This document shows positions 16,837 to 25,155 of a stretch of DNA of 59,165 bases, in pieces. The stretch lies in NCBI GenBank assembly GCA_020845515.1, contig JADLFQ010000011.1, positions 1 through 59,165 on the forward strand. Direction: 5' to 3'. Position numbers and translations under genes: made by a program. Below the pieces are notes generated by a model, which did no database searches, was not told the DNA's origin, and worked only from the letters and a program-made list of their open reading frames with translations. The DNA is from Anaerolineaceae bacterium (GTDB lineage Bacteria; Chloroflexota; Anaerolineae; Anaerolineales; Anaerolineaceae). The first letter of the stretch is position 1. Each line of letters starts with the position of its first letter.

Positions 16837-17991
16837 TTACCTCTGCACCAAGGCGGCGCGCATACGTTCCAATGCATCAAGCAGGACGAAACGCGGACAG
16901 CCAAAGTTGACGCGCACAAACCCTTTGCCGCCTTGCCCAAACTTCTCTCCATCATTGAGGGCGACGCGCGCTTTTTGGAGGAAGAATTCATATGGATTTT
17001 TAGAAATGGCGGCGTCCCGGCAATCCAGCCAAGCCAGATAGGTGCCTTCAGGCTGCCACATTTTAATCCCCGGGAGCTTTTCATTAACATACTGGCACAG
17101 GATATTGCGATTTATTTCCATATAGCTCAATACCTCATCCAGCCATTCCTGACTGTCTCGGTAAGCTGCCAGCGCCGCCACCTGGCCGAGCAGGTTGACA
17201 GAAGGCACCATCCCGCCGCGGGCTTCCATGACTTGTTTTCTCAGATCTTTGTTTTGGATGATGGCGATGGAAAAATCCAATCCGGCGATGTTAAAGGTCT
17301 TGCTGGGAGCCATGAGGGTGATTGTTTGTTGCGCGACCTCCTCATCCAGTGAAGCGATGGGGATGTGCTGTTGTCCGGAAAAGAGCAGATCGCAATGAAT
17401 CTCGTCTGAACAGATGGGGATGTTGTGTCTAATGCAGATTTGAGCCATTTGTTCCAACTCATCCCGGCGAAACACGCGGCCTACGGGGTTGTGTGGGTTA
17501 CAGAGCAGGAAAAGCCGGGTTTGAGGGGTGATTGTCTTTTCAAATTCGTTGAAGTTGATGCTGTAACTGCCATCGGATTCAAGTGTCAAGGGGGCATCTC
17601 GATGCTTTGCCCTCACACTTGCTCCAGCTGAGAGAAAAGGCGGGTATACCGGCGGTTGAATCAATACTTCTTCTCCAGGCTTGAGCAGAGCGTGGCAAAC
17701 AAGATTGAAGCCCGGGACGACTCCCGGAATGAAGCAAATATCTTCCGGAAGGACTTTCCATTTATAAAGTTTTTCCATCCGCTCGACGATAGTTTCGACG
17801 AGTGCAGGGAGCGGAATTGCATAACCGAATATGCCATGGTCAACACGTTCATGCAGCGCTTGGATCACAGCGGAAGGTGCGGAAAAATCCATATCGGCAA
17901 CCCATAAGGGAAGTACATCTTCATCATATAGATTCCATTTCACACTTTCTGTTGCCCTGCGGTTGGGCAGGTTGTCAAAGTTCGTATTCAT
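16837..17991 (-). CDS. patB: PatB/MalY-family PLP-dependent C-S lyase
   Basis: A fold-type I PLP enzyme of about 384 residues. The N-terminus (NLPNRRATESVKWNLY, then LPLWVADMDF) is the signature of the MalY/PatB group of cystathionine beta-lyase-like enzymes. NPHNPVGRVF, SDEIHCDLL and the PLP-binding lysine in APSKTFNIAGLD are present. I start at the ATG at 17991, eight bases after GAAAGG; an upstream in-frame TTG at 18006 is less likely. Such enzymes cleave cystathionine or cysteine conjugates to pyruvate, ammonia and a thiol. A methionine biosynthesis or cysteine desulfhydration role is likely, but there is no supporting neighbour. Confidence 0.88.
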   Translation of the reverse strand: MNTNFDNLPNRRATESVKWNLYDEDVLPLWVADMDFSAPSAVIQALHERVDHGIFGYAIPLPALVETIVERMEKLYKWKVLPEDICFIPGVVPGFNLVCHALLKPGEEVLIQPPVYPPFLSAGASVRAKHRDAPLTLESDGSYSINFNEFEKTITPQTRLFLLCNPHNPVGRVFRRDELEQMAQICIRHNIPICSDEIHCDLLFSGQQHIPIASLDEEVAQQTITLMAPSKTFNIAGLDFSIAIIQNKDLRKQVMEARGGMVPSVNLLGQVAALAAYRDSQEWLDEVLSYMEINRNILCQYVNEKLPGIKMWQPEGTYLAWLDCRDAAISKNPYEFFLQKARVALNDGEKFGQGGKGFVRVNFGCPRFVLLDALERMRAALVQR

Positions 17992-18048
17992 TGCTTTGCC
18001 TTTCAAAAAACATTAGAATTTTGCCATTATAACCCGCAGATGCTTCTC

Positions 18049-18057
18049 TGGTATACT
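18049..18057 (+). promoter_or_regulatory. Extended -10 promoter for the methyltransferase gene
   Basis: TG-G-TATACT is an extended -10 element ending 11 bases before the ATG at 18069. No -35 box and no ribosome binding site are visible, so the transcript may be nearly leaderless. Confidence 0.5.
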
Positions 18058-18068
18058 TTTCCTTGTTG

Positions 18069-18968
18069 ATGACTGACATCCTTCGCCTCCCTGATCTTTC
18101 CATTGTTACTTCTCCCGATTGGGGAGATTATAGCCTGCTTGACAGCGGCAACGGGTTTAAGCTGGAACGCTTTGGCGAGTACCGGCTAGTTCGTCCGGAA
18201 GCTGAAGCGATTTGGCAGCGGACGTTGCCTGCTGCGGAATGGGCGGATGCAGATGGCAAGTTCTTCATTACTGCTGAGGAAAACGGCGGGCATTGGGAGA
18301 CTTCCACACGTTTACCCAAATCCTGGCTGATCCAATATAAAGGGTTACGAATGCGTATTCAAACCAGTGCCTCGCGCCATGTTGGTGTTTTCCCGGAGCA
18401 AGCGGCGCACTGGGATTGGATTTCAAACCAGATTCGAGCGGCAGGAAAGCCGGTGCGTGTACTTAATTTATTTGGCTACACAGGTCTTGCAACGTTAGCA
18501 GCGGCTGCAGCGGGGGCTAACGTGACGCATATTGATGCCTCGCGCAAAGCAATTGCCTGGGCGCGGGAGAATCAGGAGCTTTCCGGCTTAACCGACAAAC
18601 CTGTTCGCTGGATTGTAGAAGATGTGCTCAAGTTCATTCGGCGCGAGAATCGGCGCGGTGTACGCTATGAGGGCTTGATCCTGGATCCGCCTAAATTCGG
18701 CAGAGGGCCCAAAGGTGAAGTATGGGAATTTTACAAACTTATTTCGGAGTTAAATGAGGCCTGCCGGGGAGTTCTCAGTTCACAGCCGCTGTTTGTGGTG
18801 ATTACGGCGTATGCGGTGAAAGCTTCTGCGCTGACCCTGTATTATGCGCTGGGTGAGCTTATGTCCGGTTGGAAAGGGAAAATTGAAGCAGGCGAGATTG
18901 CCCTGGAAGAGAAAAGCGCCGGACGCCTTTTATCCACTGCTATTTTTAGCCGCTGGTCGTCAGGTTAG
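18069..18968 (+). CDS. RlmI-like class I SAM-dependent methyltransferase
   Basis: About 299 residues from the ATG at 18069; in-frame TTG codons at 18063 and 18066 are alternatives. After an N-terminal beta-rich part (about 1-95), the methyltransferase fold shows RHVGVFPEQ, SAM motif I VLNLFGYTGLATLAAA, motif II VTHIDASRKAI and the catalytic-type ILDPPKFGRG (DPPKF). This matches the RlmI/RlmK-type rRNA cytosine methyltransferase group and the Methyltrans_SAM family. The N-terminal PUA domain of true RlmI is not evident. The target is probably 23S rRNA, but this is inferred from the motif. Confidence 0.82.
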   Translation: MTDILRLPDLSIVTSPDWGDYSLLDSGNGFKLERFGEYRLVRPEAEAIWQRTLPAAEWADADGKFFITAEENGGHWETSTRLPKSWLIQYKGLRMRIQTSASRHVGVFPEQAAHWDWISNQIRAAGKPVRVLNLFGYTGLATLAAAAAGANVTHIDASRKAIAWARENQELSGLTDKPVRWIVEDVLKFIRRENRRGVRYEGLILDPPKFGRGPKGEVWEFYKLISELNEACRGVLSSQPLFVVITAYAVKASALTLYYALGELMSGWKGKIEAGEIALEEKSAGRLLSTAIFSRWSSG

Positions 18969-18993
18969 CCAAACCAGGTTTATTGGAGGAGAA

Positions 18994-19869
18994 ATGGATC
19001 AAACCTTTGTCATTGCAGTGATTGGGCCAGGGGCTATGGCAGAAGCTATTATCGCCGGATTGCTGCGCAATAATATTGTAACTGCCGATCGAATCGTGAT
19101 CTCCGGGCCGGAATTGGATCATAACGAAGAACTTGAAGTGCGCTACGGTATCAAGACTTTGTGGGATAACGAACTTGCTGTTCGTGAGGCGGACGCGGTA
19201 ATCCTTTCTGTCAAACCCCAAATTCTGCCACGTGTGATGGAAGGACTGAGAAACCGCATCCCGGCAAAAGCAGTTGTCCTTTCTATTGTAGCGGGGGCTT
19301 CGATTGAGATGATTCGCGAAGGTCTCAACCACGATTGCATTGTGCGCTCCATGCCAAATACCCCGGCCCAAATTGGCGAGGGGATTACGGTTTGGACAAA
19401 CTCTCCTGCTGTCTCGGAAAACCAGATGGGGATCGCTCGAGAGGTGCTTTCTGCACTTGGCGCGGAAGTGTACGTGGAGGAAGAGAATTACCTGGATATG
19501 GCAACGGCGCTTTCCGGGACAGGGCCGGCCTACACGTTTCTCTTTATGGAAGCAATGATTGATGCAGGGGTGCATCTGGGTTTTCCGCGCAGAATTGCTG
19601 AACAACTGGTCGTTCAAACGTTGCGCGGCTCGGTAGATTACTTTGTCACCAAGAAAGCACACCCAGCCAGCCTGCGCAATGAAGTGACCTCACCGGGGGG
19701 AACATCGGCAGCTGCCCTGTATTACCTGGAAAAAGCAGGTTTCCGCACAGCCATCTCGCGGGCCGTCTGGGCTGCTTATGAACGCTCTCAGGAATTGGGG
19801 AAGGGAAAGGAAGCGCATCCGCCGGAAGGCAGGTCGCCTGAAAACGACAGTTCTCATCAGCCCCTCTGA
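18994..19869 (+). CDS. proC: Pyrroline-5-carboxylate reductase
   Basis: ProC reduces 1-pyrroline-5-carboxylate to L-proline with NAD(P)H. Starting at the ATG at 18994 after GGAGGAGAA, the protein has 291 residues. It shows the dinucleotide-binding start VIGPGAMAEAIIAGLL, VKPQILPRVM, RSMPNTPAQIGEG, and the C-terminal signature ATALSGTGPAYTFLFMEAM followed by LRNEVTSPGGTS. A short Pro/Ser-rich tail follows. The reading frame continues upstream inside the methyltransferase gene, but that part is not ProC-like. No proA or proB is nearby. Confidence 0.95.
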   Translation: MDQTFVIAVIGPGAMAEAIIAGLLRNNIVTADRIVISGPELDHNEELEVRYGIKTLWDNELAVREADAVILSVKPQILPRVMEGLRNRIPAKAVVLSIVAGASIEMIREGLNHDCIVRSMPNTPAQIGEGITVWTNSPAVSENQMGIAREVLSALGAEVYVEEENYLDMATALSGTGPAYTFLFMEAMIDAGVHLGFPRRIAEQLVVQTLRGSVDYFVTKKAHPASLRNEVTSPGGTSAAALYYLEKAGFRTAISRAVWAAYERSQELGKGKEAHPPEGRSPENDSSHQPL

Positions 19870-19885
19870 TTAACCTTTGCGGGAA

Positions 19886-21325
19886 ATGAACACAAACGGA
19901 CAATTGAAACGCTGGTTTCTGATTGCAATAGGGATTGGATTGCCCTGGTTGCTGGTGTTTTTTTTGCAATTACAGCCGTTCCCGCAGCAATTATCCACTG
20001 CCTGGCAGGAAGTTCGCAGTGCTGAGACGCGGCTGCGTTTTCAGAGCGCAGCGAAAGCTATGCGCGAAATTCTGGAATTTCAACCCTGGCGAACGGAGCT
20101 GTGGATACGGCTGGGGCGTTTTTATCTTCAGGCTGGAAAATGGGAGGAGGCGGTCGAGAGCCTCAGTGGGGTTGCGAGCCGGCCAAATTTTGATTCCGAG
20201 GGTGCTTTTTCCCTCGGAGAAGCGTACTGGCAGAGTGGGAAACCGGAGCAGGCGATTAAAATCTGGAAGCCACTGGTAATTTCGGAGGAAGCTCCTCCGG
20301 AACTATATTCTCTTCTGGAGGGGCTTCAAAGACAGCAAGGGGATATGGACGGTGCGCTGCAAACCCTGAATTATTGGATTGAGCGCGTACCCGACAGTGC
20401 CTACCCTAAGTTGGAATTAGGTTTTCTTTTGGCGGTGGATAACCCTTCGAGCGCAGCCGAGGTGTTGAACCAGGCGATCAACATTGATCGGACACTTTCC
20501 GGAAGGCTTTATCCGCTGCGTAAAGCATTAAAGGGGGAGAGCCTTTCTAAAAGGGATCACCTGATGCAAACAGGCCGGGCATTGGCTGGACTGGGACAGT
20601 GGGATCTGGCAGAAATCCTTTTTGAGCGTGCTATACAGCAAAATTCAGAAGATGCTGAAGCCTGGGCTTTCTTTGGTGAAGCACAACAACAGATGGGAAA
20701 GGACGGGTTGCCTGCATTGGTGCATGCGGAAGACCTCTCGCCGAACTCGCCGACAGTTCAGGCGTTGATGTCTTTGTATTGGCGCAGACATGAAAAACCC
20801 GATCGAGCGTTGATCTTGTTGCGAACGCTTGCGGCTACGGAACCGGAAGAGAGTATATGGCAGCTTGAATTGGGGAGCGCGGCGGCAGAGACAGGTGATT
20901 TGATGGCTGCCATGGCTTATTTCCAAAATGCGGTCAAAATGGAACCGGAAAATCCTCTGGTTTGGTCAAGCCTTGCTCGTTTCTGTGTGGAGTATATGGT
21001 GGCTGCGCGGGAAGTAGGCTTGCCGGCTGCGAGGCGGCTGCTTGAGCTTAGCCCGAATGACCAGGAAGGATACGTTTTGATGGGAAGGTTGTTGTTTAGC
21101 TTGGGAGATTTAGCCAGCGCTGAACGTTTTTTGCTTCAAGGAGTCAGCCTCGACCCATCTGAAGCTCCCGCAAATTTAGTTTTGGGACAACTTTATCTGC
21201 AAGAAGAGAAATACGAGCCTGCTTTCTACTATTTGCAAAAGGCAGTGACGCTCAGTAACCCCGGCCAGGTGGAGGGGTTATTGGCGAAGCGGTTGTTGGA
21301 CCGGTTTTTTCCGGGAACATCGTGA
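19886..21325 (+). CDS. Membrane-anchored TPR-repeat protein
   Basis: About 479 residues from the ATG at 19886; a TTG at 19877 is in frame. One N-terminal membrane anchor (about residues 10-30) is followed by alpha-helical tetratricopeptide repeats over nearly the whole length. Recognisable units include AWAFFGEAQQQMGKDGLPAL, IWQLELGSAAAETGDLMAAM and PANLVLGQLYLQEEKYEPAF. TPR arrays bind proteins; the topology places them outside the membrane or in the cytoplasm depending on orientation. No partner is evident. It follows proC by 16 bases and is probably in the same transcript. Confidence 0.78.
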   Translation: MNTNGQLKRWFLIAIGIGLPWLLVFFLQLQPFPQQLSTAWQEVRSAETRLRFQSAAKAMREILEFQPWRTELWIRLGRFYLQAGKWEEAVESLSGVASRPNFDSEGAFSLGEAYWQSGKPEQAIKIWKPLVISEEAPPELYSLLEGLQRQQGDMDGALQTLNYWIERVPDSAYPKLELGFLLAVDNPSSAAEVLNQAINIDRTLSGRLYPLRKALKGESLSKRDHLMQTGRALAGLGQWDLAEILFERAIQQNSEDAEAWAFFGEAQQQMGKDGLPALVHAEDLSPNSPTVQALMSLYWRRHEKPDRALILLRTLAATEPEESIWQLELGSAAAETGDLMAAMAYFQNAVKMEPENPLVWSSLARFCVEYMVAAREVGLPAARRLLELSPNDQEGYVLMGRLLFSLGDLASAERFLLQGVSLDPSEAPANLVLGQLYLQEEKYEPAFYYLQKAVTLSNPGQVEGLLAKRLLDRFFPGTS

Positions 21326-21822
21326 TCACTTCCTGGATAGCAGGTAAGGGAATGAGACGAGGCGCAGGGTTTCAAACTCTTCTATTTTCTTTCCCTTCCC
21401 TCTTCTGTCATGTTCAGCAGAAGCACACTCCTATATGTTCCACAATACCGCAATTGAGCCTGATGCTGCGCTTTTTATGATAATTTTTCCAACCCCTTGA
21501 GCAGGTGGGGTACCTGGAATGACTATATTTCCATGGCAGCCTGTTGCGAGCGCTGGATGTCACCTATGAAGTTCTTAGCGGCCAAGATATGCAGTACAAT
21601 GAGCTTGTTTTATCTGAAAGGAGCATGAATCACCTTGAAGCCTTTTGTATTGGACTTCACCTGGTACCCTTTATCAATGGCAAAAAAACCTTGAAAGCCC
21701 AGGCTTCCTATTGTACTGCCGGGGAGGCGGGCTTGATAGCGGGGGCATACGGTGGACCCGGTATGGATATTATCTTTGACAACTTTATGGCAAGAAAGCC
21801 TTGACTATTTGTGGGATTTTGA
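21326..21822 (+). other. 497-bp gap with one weak small ORF
   Basis: Between the TPR gene and mtaB I see no RNA gene, terminator or repeat. The first 200 bp look non-coding. A frame open from about 21544 to 21804 encodes a Gly-rich segment and is listed separately from its best start. The region may be the decayed remains of a gene. Confidence 0.5.
21625..21804 (+). CDS. Small hypothetical protein, possibly a gene remnant
   Basis: A 59-codon frame starting at the ATG at 21625, which follows AAAGGAG with 4-base spacing, a strong ribosome binding site. It runs through LVPFINGKKTL, GEAGLIAGAYGGPGMDI and ends MARKP. The same frame is open 27 codons further upstream from a TTG. I do not recognise the protein. 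The upstream openness without a start suggests the 3' end of a decayed gene as readily as a real small protein. Confidence 0.35.
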   Translation: MNHLEAFCIGLHLVPFINGKKTLKAQASYCTAGEAGLIAGAYGGPGMDIIFDNFMARKP

Positions 21823-23103
21823 ATGAAAGTATTTTTGGATACGATTGGATGCCGCCTGAATCAGGCAGAAATTGAACAGATGGGAGCGCAATTGCGGCAG
21901 GCTGGTCATGCTGTTGTAGGGGAACTTGCTGAGGCAGATCTTGTAATTATAAATACCTGTGCAGTGACGACAGCGGCCGCTTCGGACTCCCGGCAAAAAA
22001 TCCGGCAGGCTGCCCGCGCGGGCATAGAGCAGATGGTTGTTACCGGATGTTGGGCAACGCTTGCCCCCCATGCAGCAGCAGATTTGCCGGGGGTTTCCCG
22101 CGTTGTAGATAATGCAGAGAAGGAAAACCTGATTGTCAACCTGCTCCAGGTTAAAGAGGAGGAGTTCGATCGCGAACCGCTTGCACGCCAACCATTGCCA
22201 GGTGCTCATCTACGTACCCGGGCATTTATCAAGGTGCAGGATGGGTGCAATAATTTCTGCACCTTCTGTATCACGCGTCTGGCGCGTGGCGCTAGCCGCA
22301 GCCGCTCTACGGATGAAATCTTAAAAGATATTTCTGCTGCGCTGGCAGGCGGCGCAAAGGAGGTTGTATTAACGGGTGTACACCTGGGGTCGTGGGGAAA
22401 GGATTTTTCGGAGAAACTGAATCTGCGGTATCTAATTGAGGTTATTTTGAGAGAGAGTGATACCGCGAGGCTGCGCCTTTCTTCACTTGAACCTTGGGAT
22501 TTGGATGAGACTTTTTTTGAGTTATGGCAGGATATCCGATTGTGCCGGCATTTGCATTTACCGCTGCAATCCGGTTCGGCAGGTGTGTTGAAGCGGATGG
22601 CGCGCAAGACGACGCCACAATCTTTTTTCAGGCTGGTGGAATTGGCGCGTTACGTTGCGCCGCACATGGCAGTGACAACTGACCTGATCGCAGGGTTTCC
22701 AGGAGAGAGTGAGGATGAGTTTGCGGAGGGCTTGGCGCTTGTGGAGGAAATTGGCTTTGCTGGCGGACATGTTTTTACATACTCTCCGCGCCCGGGTACA
22801 GCGGCTGAGCGGATGCTGGAGCAAGTTCCACATGTTCTCCGGAAACGGCGCAGTGAACGCCTGCGAGCCGCCTTGGCTGAGTCTTCCAAAAGATACCGTG
22901 AGCAGTTTTTGGGCGAGACGGTTGAAGTATTGTGGGAGAGTGCGCACGAAGCGGGGGATTCCCAATGGAAACTCGCGGGTTTGAATGATCAAGCGATCAA
23001 AGTTACCGCGCTCTCTTCGGAACGGTTGTGTAACCAGTTTGGCCGTGTACGAATTGAGAAAATTACGCGAGATGGCGCTGAAGGGATTCTGCTGCAAGAC
23101 TAA
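21823..23103 (+). CDS. mtaB: tRNA (t6A37-C2)-methylthiotransferase
   Basis: MtaB is a radical-SAM enzyme that converts t6A37 to ms2t6A in ANN-decoding tRNAs. The 426-residue protein has the N-terminal MTTase domain with cysteines C10, C46 and C76 for one Fe-S cluster, and the radical-SAM CxxxCxxC C142-C146-C149. A C-terminal TRAM-like region follows (about 360-426). The start MKVFLDTIGCRLNQAE and TGVHLGSWG are MtaB-type rather than MiaB or RimO. The ribosome binding site is weak. Confidence 0.93.
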   Translation: MKVFLDTIGCRLNQAEIEQMGAQLRQAGHAVVGELAEADLVIINTCAVTTAAASDSRQKIRQAARAGIEQMVVTGCWATLAPHAAADLPGVSRVVDNAEKENLIVNLLQVKEEEFDREPLARQPLPGAHLRTRAFIKVQDGCNNFCTFCITRLARGASRSRSTDEILKDISAALAGGAKEVVLTGVHLGSWGKDFSEKLNLRYLIEVILRESDTARLRLSSLEPWDLDETFFELWQDIRLCRHLHLPLQSGSAGVLKRMARKTTPQSFFRLVELARYVAPHMAVTTDLIAGFPGESEDEFAEGLALVEEIGFAGGHVFTYSPRPGTAAERMLEQVPHVLRKRRSERLRAALAESSKRYREQFLGETVEVLWESAHEAGDSQWKLAGLNDQAIKVTALSSERLCNQFGRVRIEKITRDGAEGILLQD

Positions 23104-23200
23104 TGTCGGGTTATTTTGATGCCCAGGGTACGTGTTCAAGGGGTTGCTCATTCATCCTGTAAAGGCGACTTGTGAAACTCATAAATCTGTACAATGCAGG

Positions 23201-23228
23201 TTGACAAATTTGGAATAAACGGTAAAAT
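23201..23228 (+). promoter_or_regulatory. Sigma-70 promoter of tRNA-Leu
   Basis: A perfect TTGACA (23201-23206), 16 bp, then TAAAAT (23223-23228). The start point would lie roughly ten bases before the mature tRNA 5' end. Confidence 0.8.
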
Positions 23229-23245
23229 TCCATTCGAATAAGAGA

Positions 23246-23329
<84 letters not shown>

Positions 23330-23330
23330 C

Positions 23331-23361
23331 AACACCTTGCCTCAGGCAAGGTGTTTTTTTT
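23331..23361 (+). terminator. Rho-independent terminator after tRNA-Leu
   Basis: AACACCTTGCC (23331-23341) and GGCAAGGTGTT (23345-23355) form a perfect 11-bp stem with a TCA loop followed by eight T. Confidence 0.92.
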
Positions 23362-23497
23362 AAAGAGAAGCAGGCAGGAAACTTGCACACCTTTCTTTTG
23401 GGAGTTTTCGGGGTGGAATGCTCATCTGAAACTTGCCGGGGCAAACCTGAAAAGCTTTTCTTGAAACCTGGTAAAGTGTGGAGTACACTAGTGTTGT

Positions 23498-23881
23498 ATG
23501 AAAAAGACACGACCTAAGATCGAATTCAAGCGTTTTTTCATTATTGCTCTTTTGGGGGTGTTTGCCCTCTTGATGATGGATTTAAATTCTCGGTTATGGG
23601 ATCTGACACGTCTTTCTGCGGATCGCGATCAGGTATTGACGCAAGTATATGATGAATACGCTACCCGCTATTCAATCGAGACAAAAATTGCCTACAGCGC
23701 CTCTGACGCCGCGGTGGGGGATTGGGCGCGTGGTGAGGCGGGCTGGGCAAAACCGGGGGACCAAGTGGTTATCCCTCTGGCTGAAAATGAAGCCATTATT
23801 ACGCCTACGCCAGCCCCAACGGCAACGCTGGAACCGGTGGATAACTGGGAAGTATGGTGGGCTTTGTTCTTCAGCCGTTAA
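23498..23881 (+). CDS. FtsL/DivIC-like bitopic membrane protein
   Basis: A 127-residue protein with a basic N-terminus (KKTRPKIEFKR), one membrane segment (about residues 13-28), a helical extracytoplasmic stretch (about 30-75) and a Pro/Thr-rich tail. The layout resembles septum formation initiator proteins (DivIC/FtsB type), but the coiled coil is short and the assignment is tentative. It stands alone downstream of tRNA-Leu, away from the dcw cluster. Confidence 0.6.
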   Translation: MKKTRPKIEFKRFFIIALLGVFALLMMDLNSRLWDLTRLSADRDQVLTQVYDEYATRYSIETKIAYSASDAAVGDWARGEAGWAKPGDQVVIPLAENEAIITPTPAPTATLEPVDNWEVWWALFFSR

Positions 23882-23888
23882 ATTTTTT

Positions 23889-24122
23889 TCATACACGCTC
23901 GATTACAGAATTAAAAGGTTTTTTTACGGTTGGTGATCTCAGGCCTGTCAATCGTTCGATGGCGAGGTTGGCTTGTTTAAGCGCGGTGGTAGGTTGGGGG
24001 GTCGTCACACCGATGATTTTTATTCCGGCTTGTTTTTCTCCGGAAATGCCGTGGATTGAATCTCCAATGAACGCATGGCAGGAAGGGGCTATATTAACCA
24101 AGCCGGCAGCTTTTAGAAATGG
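23889..24122 (-). pseudogene. C-terminal remnant of a HAD-family hydrolase
   Basis: In one minus-strand frame the translation reads FLKAAGLVNIAP, then GDSIHGISGEKQAGIKIIGV and TTPQPTTALKQANLAIERL. This is the motif III/IV end of beta-phosphoglucomutase-type HAD phosphatases, in which a conserved (E/G)DS is followed by AGxxVIGV. TGA and TAA stop this frame directly upstream (24123-24128), and no N-terminal HAD domain is found in the preceding bases. The rest of the gap to panC (24123-24289) holds no gene I recognise. Confidence 0.7.
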
Positions 24123-24289
24123 TTATCAAAATGGATCTATCTAAATGAAATTGGCCAGAATTTGGCTGAACTCAGAAAGCATAGAGGGAAGTTTTTGCGA
24201 TTAATGTTGAGGAGTGTGCCTGTATAGCCGCCGGTCTAAGCGGGGAGCCACCGGATGGTTATGCTTATGGCTCTTTTGCCTGTGTAAAA

Positions 24290-25123
24290 TTAGGGGACCA
24301 GCATGTTATCAATCAAACGCGTATTGCCAATGAATACGGCTACTGAGAAGAGCGCTTGGTTTTCGATACTCTCCAATTCCTGGAGTGTGACCGGATCGGC
24401 ACACGAAATATACTGTACCCTGGCGAGCGGTTCCTGGTTGAAGATTGTTTGCATGATTTGTTTAAGCTGTCCGGCGTCTCTCTCGCCATCCTCAAAGGCT
24501 TGGCGGATAGCAAATAGTGCTCGACTCAATACAGTCGCTGCTTGCCTTTCAGCCGGCTGCAGATAAACATTCCGGCTGGACATCGCTAGGCCATCGCCTT
24601 CCCGTGCAATCGGGCAGATGATCACCTCGATAGGGTAATTTAAATCCTTTACCATCTGCCGAATCACAGCAGCTTGCTGGGCGTCTTTCTGGCCGAAAAA
24701 TGCTTTTTGCGGTTGGATTGCATTGAACAGTTTGGCTACGATTGTAGCCACTCCCTTGAAATGGCCGGGGCGCATAGCGCCCTCCAGTGGCTTGGAAACT
24801 TTTTCGAGATCAACCCAGGTTTGAAAATCTGCCGGATAGAGAGTTTCTGTGGGAGGAGCCCATACCAAATCTACATTTTCCTTCTTCAGTAAGGACAAAT
24901 CACGCTCCAGGTCGCGCGGGTAGCGGGAGAGATCTTCGGCGGGGCCAAATTGGGCAGGGTTGACAAAAATGGTGACAACCACACTGGAGCACTCCTGCCG
25001 GGCGGCCCGCACAAGAGAAAGGTGCCCTTCGTGCAGAAACCCCATGGTGGGAACAAGACCGACTGTGGCTTTCAAGGACTCCCTGGCTTCCCGTAATTCC
25101 AAAAATGAAGTTGTTACTTTCAC
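24290..25123 (-). CDS. panC: Pantoate--beta-alanine ligase
   Basis: PanC condenses pantoate with beta-alanine using ATP in the cytoplasm. The 277-residue protein has VPTMGFLHEGHLSLV with the nucleotidyltransferase HxGH element, FVNPAQFGP, FGQKDAQQAAVIRQM and the REGDGLAMSSRNVYL signature. The start is a GTG at 25123 with AGGAG a few bases upstream. It is the last gene of ugd-panB-panE-panC; panD, which would make beta-alanine, is not in the window. Confidence 0.96.
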   Translation of the reverse strand: MKVTTSFLELREARESLKATVGLVPTMGFLHEGHLSLVRAARQECSSVVVTIFVNPAQFGPAEDLSRYPRDLERDLSLLKKENVDLVWAPPTETLYPADFQTWVDLEKVSKPLEGAMRPGHFKGVATIVAKLFNAIQPQKAFFGQKDAQQAAVIRQMVKDLNYPIEVIICPIAREGDGLAMSSRNVYLQPAERQAATVLSRALFAIRQAFEDGERDAGQLKQIMQTIFNQEPLARVQYISCADPVTLQELESIENQALFSVAVFIGNTRLIDNMLVP

Positions 25124-25155
25124 GCTCTTCTCCTGTATTTTGTCGAGGTGAGGGT

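Noticed and set aside
18946-19662. A 238-codon open frame antisense to proC
   Set aside because: Shadow of proC; no ribosome binding site or protein motif supports it.
24180-24290. A short plus-strand coding-looking frame (INVEECACIAAGLSGEPP) before panC
   Set aside because: It is closed by a stop directly upstream, has no start or ribosome binding site, and runs into panC on the other strand.
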